A stretch of DNA of 64,000 bases from QHWT01 sp963755695. Lineage in GTDB: Bacteria > Acidobacteriota > Vicinamibacteria > Vicinamibacterales > 2-12-FULL-66-21. Where the stretch lies: positions 806,001-870,000 of the forward strand of contig CAVWLB010000010.1 of assembly GCA_963755695.1 (NCBI GenBank), given 5' to 3'. The first letter of the stretch is position 1; each line of letters opens with the position of its first letter. A program made the position numbers and the translations under genes. The notes beneath the pieces were generated by a model, which saw only the letters and a list, made by a program, of their open reading frames with translations, was not told the origin of the DNA and ran no database searches. This document shows, in pieces, positions 54,851-61,833 of this stretch.

Positions 54851-55603
54851 ATGCATCAATTCGATTTGAAGGGCCGGCGCGCAGTAATCACTGGCGGCGC
54901 GCAGGGTTTTGGACGGGCCATTGCCGAGCGGTTCCTGCAGTCCGGCGCGCGCGTGACGCTCTGGGATCGCGATCAAGAGGTGCTTCGCTCCACAGCCGAC
55001 GAGCTCAAAGTGTGGGGAGAGGTCGCCGCGGCGGTCGTCGACGTTGTCGACGCGGTCGGCGTCGAAGCTGCCGCTGCGGAGGCCATCAGCCGAATCGGCG
55101 GAATCGACATTCTCGTCGCCAATGCGGGGATCGCCGGGCCGACGATGCCGACGTGGGAATATCCGCCGGAGGAGTGGCGGCGGGTCATCGATATCGATCT
55201 CACCGGCGCGTTTCTGTGCTGCAGGGCTGTCGTGCCGCATATGCGCGCGCAGCACTACGGCCGCGTGCTGATGGTGGCGTCGATTGCCGGCAAGGAAGGC
55301 AACCCGAATGCCGCCGCGTACAGTGCGGCGAAGGCCGGGGTGATTGCGCTCACCAAGTCGCTCGGCAAGGAGCTGGCGGGCGACGACATTGCCGTCAACT
55401 GCATCACGCCCGGTCCGGCCAAGACCCGCATCTTCGATCAGATCACCCAGGCGCATATCGATTACATGCTGTCGAAGGTTCCGCGCGGACGATTTCTGAA
55501 GGTGGAGGAACTGGCATCGCTGGCCGCGTGGCTCGTTTCGCAGGAAAACTCGTTTTCAACGGGCGCAGTGTTCGATCTGAGCGGCGGCCGGGCAACCTAT
55601 TGA
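54851..55603 (+). CDS. SDR-family oxidoreductase
   Basis: 250 residues, intact. The nucleotide site is AVITGGAQGFGRAIAERFL; DILVANAGIAGP replaces the usual NNAG with ANAG. The catalytic Ser is in VLMVASIAGKEGNPN and Tyr/Lys in AYSAAKAGVIALTKSLGKEL, and the protein ends with NSFSTGAVFDLSGGRATY. This classical cytoplasmic SDR resembles FabG and 2-keto-3-deoxy-L-fuconate-type dehydrogenases; substrate cannot be fixed. It follows the sugar-acid dehydratase and precedes the PQQ enzyme by 14 bp, so it may act on a sugar-derived acid. Confidence 0.82.
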   Translation: MHQFDLKGRRAVITGGAQGFGRAIAERFLQSGARVTLWDRDQEVLRSTADELKVWGEVAAAVVDVVDAVGVEAAAAEAISRIGGIDILVANAGIAGPTMPTWEYPPEEWRRVIDIDLTGAFLCCRAVVPHMRAQHYGRVLMVASIAGKEGNPNAAAYSAAKAGVIALTKSLGKELAGDDIAVNCITPGPAKTRIFDQITQAHIDYMLSKVPRGRFLKVEELASLAAWLVSQENSFSTGAVFDLSGGRATY

Positions 55604-55617
55604 GGAGGCGGAGGGTC

Positions 55618-56868
55618 ATGAGGCGAACCGGAATCACCGCGGCAGCGGCGCTCCTCGCTATGTGTGGAGCGGTTGCCGCCGTCACCTCCCAGACGGCACC
55701 CGCTCAAAAGCCGGTGGTGGCGGATCCAGACGGGCGGGTGATCACGTCCGAGAAACAGACCTTCAAGATGGAGGTCGTGGCGCGTAACCTGGAAACGCCG
55801 TGGGCGCTCGCGTTTCTTCCTGACGGCCGGCTGCTGATCACCGAACGCCCGGGACGCCTTCGCATCGTCGAGAACGGCACGTTGCGACCTGAGCCCGTCA
55901 AGGGACTGCCGAAGGTCTGGGAGAAACAGGACGGCGGGTTGTTCGATGTGGAAGTGCACCCGGACTACGCCCGCAACGGGTGGATCTATCTGTCGTACTC
56001 GGAGACGTTGGCCGGCTCACCGGCTGCAGCGCCAGCGCAGGAGGGAGAGCGCGGCCGCGGCGGTCCGCCCGACCCGCCGTCGATGACCGTCGTCGTTCGC
56101 GGAAAGATCAACCAGAACTATGAGTGGGTGGAGCAGCAGGTGTTGTTCCGCGCGCCCCCATCCAGCTACACCTCCAGCAATGCTCACTACGGATCGCGGT
56201 TCATCTTCGACAAGGCGAATCATTTGTTCTTTTCGCTGGGCGACAAGCAGCAAAAGATGGACGCCCAGGATCTGTCGAAGCCGACCGGAAAGATTCATCG
56301 CATCAACGACGACGGCACCGCGCCCGAGGGCAATCCATTTGCCGGGAAACCCGGCGCGCTGGCGACGATCTGGAGCTACGGCCACCGCAATCCACAGGGG
56401 CTGGCCTGGAATCCCGTAACCGGGAAGCTGTGGGAATCCGAGCACGGGCCGAGCGGCGGCGACGAGATCAACATCATCGAGCCCGGGCACAACTACGGAT
56501 GGGGCGTGATCACGATGGGCAACGAACCTGGGATCACGAAGCAATCAGAACCTGGCATGGACCAACCGGTTGTCTATTACACGCCGACGCTGGCACCGAG
56601 CGCGATAACGTTCTACAGCGGCGACAAGTATCCCGGCTGGACGAACAATCTGTTCGTGAGCGGACTTGCCGGGCAGCAGTTGCGGCGCCTGGAGGTTGAC
56701 GGCGACAAGGTGACCCACCAGGAAGCGGTGTTCACCGAGTTCGGCCGCGTACACGATGTGATCGTCGGCCCCGACGGTTACCTCTACGTCGCGCTGCAGG
56801 TGCCGGGTCAGGTGTTGCCGCAGTCAACGCCTGGGGTGGTCGCGCGGCTGGTTCCGGTTCAACGGTAG
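55618..56868 (+). CDS. PQQ-dependent sugar dehydrogenase (aldose sugar dehydrogenase type)
   Basis: 416 residues. ATG 55618 follows a strong GAGGAGGCGGAGG. There is a Sec signal (ITAAAALLAMCGAVAAVT), then a six-bladed soluble glucose/aldose dehydrogenase (GSDH) propeller: LETPWALAFLPDGRLLITER (the family's opening with the likely catalytic-His region diverged), EKQDGGLFDVEVHPDY, NAHYGSRFIFD, IWSYGHRNPQGLAWNP, ESEHGPSGGDEINII and GVVARLVPV at the end. This group oxidises aldoses at C1 in the periplasm with PQQ. Electrons could pass to the cytochrome c domain encoded just downstream. The gap to the next gene is 7 bp. No PQQ synthesis genes are visible. Confidence 0.85.
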   Translation: MRRTGITAAAALLAMCGAVAAVTSQTAPAQKPVVADPDGRVITSEKQTFKMEVVARNLETPWALAFLPDGRLLITERPGRLRIVENGTLRPEPVKGLPKVWEKQDGGLFDVEVHPDYARNGWIYLSYSETLAGSPAAAPAQEGERGRGGPPDPPSMTVVVRGKINQNYEWVEQQVLFRAPPSSYTSSNAHYGSRFIFDKANHLFFSLGDKQQKMDAQDLSKPTGKIHRINDDGTAPEGNPFAGKPGALATIWSYGHRNPQGLAWNPVTGKLWESEHGPSGGDEINIIEPGHNYGWGVITMGNEPGITKQSEPGMDQPVVYYTPTLAPSAITFYSGDKYPGWTNNLFVSGLAGQQLRRLEVDGDKVTHQEAVFTEFGRVHDVIVGPDGYLYVALQVPGQVLPQSTPGVVARLVPVQR

Positions 56869-56875
56869 TCAATCG

Positions 56876-59428
56876 ATGCCGCTCCGGCCGCGCGCGCGAC
56901 TCGTGCTCGCCGCCACTGCACTGTTCGCGACGTTCATTGGCTCGACCGAAGCCATCCAGAAGAGCGCGTCCTGGCCTCCCGCGGTGCGGAAAACTCCCGG
57001 GAACGCGCCCGCCCTCAGCGCGGAGGACGAACGGCAAACCATCGTCGTGCCACCGGGTTACCACGTCGAGCTGGTGGCGAAAGAACCGCTGGTCGTGGAT
57101 CCGATCGCGATCGACTTCGACGCGGACGGACGGATCTGGGTACTGGAGATGCCGGGCTTCATGCCGGACACGTCGGGTCGCGATTCGCGGGAGCCGATCA
57201 ATGACGTCGCCGTCCTTGAAGACACTGACGGCGACGGCGTCATGGACAAGCGCACGGTCTTCGCGGACAAGCTGGTGCTTCCACGCGCGATCAAGGTCCT
57301 CGATGGGGGCGCCGCCCTGGTCGGTGAGCCACCCAATCTCTGGTTGATGAAAGACACTGACGGCGACCTGAAGGCCGACGACAAGACGCTCGTCAACGGA
57401 TCGTTCGGCCACGCCGAGGGGAACATCGAGCACAACGCCAACACCCTATTGTGGGCGCTCGACAACGTCATCTACACCTCGGAACACGACTGGCACCTTC
57501 AGCGAAAGAACGGGGCCTTCGAAATTCTTCCGACGCTCAGCCGCGGCCAGTGGGGTGGTTCGCAGGACGATGCCGGACGCGTGTATCGCAATTTCAATGA
57601 TGCTCCGCTGTTTGTCGACTACATCGCACCGAAGTACTACATGCGAAACAGCCGCCTGGTTCGCACGCGCGGGTTGTACGACCCTCTGATTACGCGTGAG
57701 GCGTCCGTGGTGTGGCCGGTCCGCGCCACGCGGGGCGTGAATCGCGGCTATCGCGACCAGTTCTTCCGCGCCGATGGATCGAGCGTCACGATTCAGGGGG
57801 CAGGAACGCCGGTAATCTTTCGCGGCGACCGATTGCCGAAAGAATTGCAGGGGCAGGCGTTCATCACCGACTCGCCGACCAATCTGGTTCACGCCTATCG
57901 AATCGTCGACGACGGCGGAGGTCGTTTGCAGGCGGAGGACTTCTACAAGAAGGGTGAGATCTTCGCGTCGTGGGACGAGCGCTGTCGGCCGGTCAACCTC
58001 GCCTCCGCCCCGGACGGCACGCTCTACGTCGTCGACATGTACCGGGGCGTCGTGCAGGACGGCGCTTTCTGGACCGACTTCCTGCGCGACTACATCAAGT
58101 CCCGCGGTCTGGAGTTGCCAGTCAAGCGCGGACGGATCTGGCGCATTGCTTTTGACGGCTTGCAACCCGGCCCGGCGCCTCGGCTGTCGTCGGCGACACC
58201 CGGGGAATTGGTGCGCACACTGGCACATCCGAATGGCTGGTGGCGCGACACCGCACAGCAGCTCCTGGTGCAACGCGGCGACAAGAGCGTCGTGCCCCAG
58301 CTCGCGAAGCTGGCATCGGAAGCGGCGGACTGGCGGACGCGCCTGCACGCGCTCTGGACCCTCGACGGTCTGGACGCGATTGACTCCACCCACGTAGCCC
58401 GGGCGCTCGCGGACAAGTCCCCCGAGGTGAGGGCATCAGCCATTCATTTGTCTGAACGATGGTTGGCGAATTCTGACGATCGGCTCCGGACGGCGGTTCT
58501 GAAATCCATTGATGACGTCAGCTGGACCGTTCGGCGACAGCTTTCTGCTTCAATCGGCGAGTTGCCGGTCCCGGCGCGCACCCGATTGGCGACGACGATG
58601 CTGGAGCGTTACGGCGGCGACCCGGTTGTCGTGGACGCAACATTGTCTGGCTTGAGCGGCACCGAAGCCGATGTTCTCGATCAACTCCTGCAACCGACGG
58701 CCGCATTGAAAGACTTCGACGCGCTTACGATGCTGGCCGCGACGATTGCGAGAAGCGGCGAGGTGGGGACGATCGAGCGTCTGGTCGCGCGCGCGGCTGG
58801 AGGCTCGACCATCGATGCATCTTGGCTCGCGCTGTTGCGGGGTATTGACATGGGGCTGGCGGCGCCGCTCGAGCGTGGACGAAGCGGTGGGGCAAACGCC
58901 GGGCGCGTTACGATTGCGAGAGAACCAAGCTCGCTGACGCGCCTGGCGGCCGACGGGGGCGATGCGGGTCAGATTGCCAGGAGCATTGCGAGCAAGCTCG
59001 AATGGCCCGGCAAGCCGGCGCCTGTCGCGAGCGTGGCGCCCTTGACCGATGACGAACAGCGTCGCTTCGCGGCGGGCGCCCAACTGTACAAGGACATCTG
59101 TCTGGGCTGCCACCAGGCGGACGGTCGCGGACGTGAGAAGCTTGCCCCCGATCTGGTCGAATCGCAGTACGTCACGGCGGCGGATCCGGGCGCGGCCACC
59201 CGAATTCTTCTCGGTGGCAAGGAAGGGCAAATCGGGCTGATGCCGCCGTTGGGAGCTGCGCTCAGCGACGAGCAGATCGCCGCGTTGCTGACCTATGTGC
59301 GCCGGGAGTGGGGCCACACGGCGTCGGCCGTCGGGTCCGACGAGGTGCGTGAGATTCGCGGCCTGACCAGGACGCGGACGCGGCCATGGACCGACGTCGA
59401 GTTGCAGCAGCGAGGACGGGCGCGTTAG
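56876..59428 (+). CDS. DUF7133-like propeller dehydrogenase with HEAT-like repeats and C-terminal cytochrome c
   Basis: 850 residues with signal AATALFATFIGSTEAIQ. The N-terminal ~430 residues form the propeller of the PVC-type 'membrane-bound dehydrogenase' group: VPPGYHVELVAKEPLVVDPI, then DADGRIWVLEMPGFMPD, VLEDTDGDGVMDKRTVFAD and HAEGNIEHNANTLLWALDN. Helical HEAT-like repeats follow (about 450-680; LRTAVLKSIDDVSWTVRRQL). A class I cytochrome c domain has the haem motif CLGCH at residues 742-746 and a likely axial Met in LMPPLG. The protein is probably periplasmic and moves electrons from sugar or alcohol oxidation. It lies between the PQQ dehydrogenase and ThuA, 7 bp and 5 bp apart. Confidence 0.82.
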   Translation: MPLRPRARLVLAATALFATFIGSTEAIQKSASWPPAVRKTPGNAPALSAEDERQTIVVPPGYHVELVAKEPLVVDPIAIDFDADGRIWVLEMPGFMPDTSGRDSREPINDVAVLEDTDGDGVMDKRTVFADKLVLPRAIKVLDGGAALVGEPPNLWLMKDTDGDLKADDKTLVNGSFGHAEGNIEHNANTLLWALDNVIYTSEHDWHLQRKNGAFEILPTLSRGQWGGSQDDAGRVYRNFNDAPLFVDYIAPKYYMRNSRLVRTRGLYDPLITREASVVWPVRATRGVNRGYRDQFFRADGSSVTIQGAGTPVIFRGDRLPKELQGQAFITDSPTNLVHAYRIVDDGGGRLQAEDFYKKGEIFASWDERCRPVNLASAPDGTLYVVDMYRGVVQDGAFWTDFLRDYIKSRGLELPVKRGRIWRIAFDGLQPGPAPRLSSATPGELVRTLAHPNGWWRDTAQQLLVQRGDKSVVPQLAKLASEAADWRTRLHALWTLDGLDAIDSTHVARALADKSPEVRASAIHLSERWLANSDDRLRTAVLKSIDDVSWTVRRQLSASIGELPVPARTRLATTMLERYGGDPVVVDATLSGLSGTEADVLDQLLQPTAALKDFDALTMLAATIARSGEVGTIERLVARAAGGSTIDASWLALLRGIDMGLAAPLERGRSGGANAGRVTIAREPSSLTRLAADGGDAGQIARSIASKLEWPGKPAPVASVAPLTDDEQRRFAAGAQLYKDICLGCHQADGRGREKLAPDLVESQYVTAADPGAATRILLGGKEGQIGLMPPLGAALSDEQIAALLTYVRREWGHTASAVGSDEVREIRGLTRTRTRPWTDVELQQRGRAR

Positions 59429-59433
59429 GAGGA

Positions 59434-60282
59434 ATGATGAACGCTCAAGGATTGCTGTCGGCAATTGGCATCGTCGCTGTCTGCGCGGTCGTGGCAAGGT
59501 TTGACCCGATCACCGCGCAGCAGCCCGCCGTAGCCGCTACTGGAGTGTCCTCGAGCGTGCCGCGCTTACGCGTTTATATCCGTGCCGGCCTCAAGACCCA
59601 TGGCCCGGGTCAGCACGACTACCCGCAGTTCCTGGCCGACTGGAGCAAGGTCCTGACCGAGCGGGGGGCCGCTGTCGATGGCTCGTTGCACTTTCCGGCC
59701 CCCGCCGAAATCGCCAGCACCGACGTGCTGGTGATGTACAAGGGTGACGCTGGCGACATGACGGCGGAGGAGAAGTCGACGCTCGAGGCATATCTGCAAC
59801 GAGGCGGTGGTCTGGTGAGTTTTCACGATACGCTCTGCGGCCCCGATCCAGACTATTTCTCGACGATCGTCGGCGGCGCGAAGAAACACGGTCAGACGAA
59901 TTACACGCTCGAGGCGGACGTGCCGTACAGCATCGCGGATCCGTCGAATCCGATCGTGCAGGGGCTGTCCGACTTCACGATCAAGGATGAAGCCTTCTTC
60001 CTGATGACCTGGTCGAAGGCGCCGGAGATTCACGTCCTCGCGACCGCAACCATCGCGTCAACGCCAAGCGCGAAAGGACATGAAGGAGAGAAGGTCCCGC
60101 AGATCTGGACCTACGAGCGCACTCTGGACGGCGGAAAACCATACCGGGCGTTCGTGTGGATGCAGGGGCACAACTATTCGAACTTCACGGATCCCAGAAT
60201 CCAGCCGGTGCTGTTGCGCGGCATCGCCTGGGCCGGAAAGCGCCCGGTCGACTCCCTGATGAAGCCTCAAGGCACGCCCTAA
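59434..60282 (+). CDS. ThuA-domain protein, exported
   Basis: About 282 residues. ATG 59434 or 59437 follows a full AGGAGG. The signal is GLLSAIGIVAVCAVVARF. The ThuA (glutamine-amidotransferase-like) fold shows VYIRAGLKTHGPGQHDYPQF, then STDVLVMYKGDAGDMTAEEK, LQRGGGLVSFHDTLCGPDPD, DEAFFLMTWSKAPEIHVLAT, VWMQGHNYSNFTDP and LLRGIAWAGKR. ThuA is linked to trehalose and other disaccharide use through 3-keto-sugars; the molecular reaction is unsettled. In Acidobacteriota and Planctomycetes such proteins lie with sugar dehydrogenases and TIM-barrel epimerases, as here. Confidence 0.85.
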   Translation: MMNAQGLLSAIGIVAVCAVVARFDPITAQQPAVAATGVSSSVPRLRVYIRAGLKTHGPGQHDYPQFLADWSKVLTERGAAVDGSLHFPAPAEIASTDVLVMYKGDAGDMTAEEKSTLEAYLQRGGGLVSFHDTLCGPDPDYFSTIVGGAKKHGQTNYTLEADVPYSIADPSNPIVQGLSDFTIKDEAFFLMTWSKAPEIHVLATATIASTPSAKGHEGEKVPQIWTYERTLDGGKPYRAFVWMQGHNYSNFTDPRIQPVLLRGIAWAGKRPVDSLMKPQGTP

Positions 60283-60323
60283 CCTGCAACGGAAGGAGCG
60301 ACGCGACGCGCGTCCACTCGGCT

Positions 60324-61190
60324 ATGACTCAGATCGGCATCACCACATGGGTCTGGACGGCACCGCTGTCGAACGAAGAATTTTCCGCGATTGCGCGGCA
60401 CGTCGCGGAACTCGGGTTCGATCTCGTCGAACTGCCGATCGAGCGGATCGGCGATCTCGACTACACCGACGCGGCGGCCGTGATCAAGGACAGCGGCCTT
60501 GTCGCAAGCGTGTGTGCAGTGATGAGTCCGGACCGCGACTTGATCCATTCCGACGAGACCGTCCGCTCGAACGGCGTCGCCTACGTGCGTCATTGCATCG
60601 AGGCGGCGCACACGCTCGGCGCGCGCAACGTCGTTGGTCCGCTCTACAGCGCGGTCGGTCGCCTGTGGCAGCCAACGCCAGACGAACGTGCGCGCGACGT
60701 CGATCTCCTCGTGCGTCAGCTCCGCAGCCTCGCGCAGTACGCCGGCGCCCACGGCGTCGTGCTGTGCATCGAGCCGCTCAACCGATTCGAGACGAGCCTG
60801 ATCAATCTGGCGGAGCAGGCCATCGAGATCGTCGATCGGGTGGACCATCCGGCCTGTGGCATCCTGCTCGACACCTTCCACATGAATATCGAGGAGCGCT
60901 CGTTCGGCGAGGCCATTCGTGCAGCCGGATCGAGGCTGCGCCACCTGCACGCGTGCGAGAACGACCGCGGTACCCCCGGTAAGGGTCACGTCGCGTGGCA
61001 AGAGGTCGCCGAGGCCTGCCGTGCAATCGGTTACAAAGGGCCGGTGGTGATCGAAACGTTCACCGATCGCGTGAAGACGATGGCCCGGGCCGTCGCGATC
61101 TGGCGGCCGCTCGCGCCGTCGCCGGAGTTCCTGGCGCGGGAGGGACTGCATCACTTGCGAACGCTGTTCGCTGAGCCCGTGAGTTCGTGA
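60324..61190 (+). CDS. Sugar phosphate isomerase/epimerase-family protein (tagatose/psicose 3-epimerase-like)
   Basis: 288 residues from ATG 60324; the frame extends upstream into ThuA. It is an AP_endonuc_2/xylose-isomerase-like TIM barrel: IGITTWVWTAPLSNEEFSAI, then GFDLVELPIERIGDLD, VLCIEPLNRFETSLIN (metal Glu), CGILLDTFHMNIEERSF (metal Asp), HLHACENDRGTPGKGHV (His) and VVIETFTDRVKTM (metal Glu). The metal set and order match the D-psicose/D-tagatose 3-epimerase group, cytoplasmic and Mn/Co-dependent. It probably interconverts a ketose or keto-sugar made by the upstream genes. It is last in the cluster, 41 bp after ThuA. Confidence 0.83.
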   Translation: MTQIGITTWVWTAPLSNEEFSAIARHVAELGFDLVELPIERIGDLDYTDAAAVIKDSGLVASVCAVMSPDRDLIHSDETVRSNGVAYVRHCIEAAHTLGARNVVGPLYSAVGRLWQPTPDERARDVDLLVRQLRSLAQYAGAHGVVLCIEPLNRFETSLINLAEQAIEIVDRVDHPACGILLDTFHMNIEERSFGEAIRAAGSRLRHLHACENDRGTPGKGHVAWQEVAEACRAIGYKGPVVIETFTDRVKTMARAVAIWRPLAPSPEFLAREGLHHLRTLFAEPVSS

Positions 61191-61309
61191 GAAGAGATTG
61201 CGCTTTCTCCGTACGAGCTCACGCTGAGCGCGTGGAGCAAGCAAAGAACTTGAAGGTGTGGTTGGCAAACAGTAACGCCTCCGCGTCCTCGGCGGGGCTC
61301 GACGTGGAT

Positions 61310-61392
61310 CCGTACGTGATCCGTAACGGACGTCGCTTCAGTGATCGAGGGCTGATGAACGTGTCACGGACGTACTCACGCAGAGCGCGCGG
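61310..61392. repeat. Dispersed 83-bp repeat, copy A
   Basis: Runs from CCGTACGTGATCCG to CAGAGCGCGCGG. It differs from copy B at six of 83 positions by my count. The last 45 bp, from GGGCTGATGAACG onward, are identical in the two copies. Confidence 0.8.
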
Positions 61393-61732
61393 AGCTGGTA
61401 AAGACTGTGGTGATTTGACTTTCGCGTGCTCAGCGGCCTGCGCCGTCCTGCATTCTCGTGCGTGAGACTGCTGGCCGCTATCAGCAGCCGTAGCATTCAA
61501 GCTACAACTCACGGTACCCGGCGGAGCGACAGCCACAGCCCCGACAGAGCCCGCTTGTCACCAACGATTCACGCCATGGCGCAAAGACGGCAAGCAAAAA
61601 GGCTCCGGCCCCATGCCTTCGCCCCGCCCGCCTGCGGCGGCGAAGGCGGCAGCAGAAGCAAGGCAAGAGCCGCGATCGCGCCAAGAGCGAATGCGCAACA
61701 TAGATTGGATTCTCGGCGGCCTCGGCGTGAAG

Positions 61733-61815
61733 CCGTACGTGATTCGTAGCCGACGTCGCTTCTGTGATAAAGGGCTGATGAACGTGTCACGGACGTACTC
61801 ACGCAGAGCGCGCGG
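61733..61815. repeat. Dispersed 83-bp repeat, copy B
   Basis: Same orientation as copy A, 423 bp further right. It is preceded by GGCGGCCTCGGCGTGA, which resembles GGCGGGGCTCGACGTGG before copy A, so homology extends somewhat beyond the 83 bp. It ends 19 bp before the stop of the convergent TonB receptor gene. Confidence 0.8.
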
Positions 61816-61833
61816 GGCACGTCGGCTGTGATC

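Larger units (their letters stand above)
61191..61833. other. Gene-poor region with an 83-bp direct repeat pair
   Basis: 643 bp lie between the epimerase and the convergent TonB receptor. Open frames on both strands are low-complexity, Arg/Ser-rich and start or stop inside repeated DNA, so I do not call genes. It contains the imperfect direct repeats at 61310-61392 and 61733-61815. It also holds ATTCACGCCATGGCGCAAAG (about 61568), related to sequence at about 23921 in another gene gap. Confidence 0.6.

Noticed and set aside
61187..61831. Small genes translating the 83-bp repeats (92 and 72 codons)
   Set aside because: They start within unrelated sequence, lack ribosome-binding sites, and the substitutions between copies show no coding pattern.
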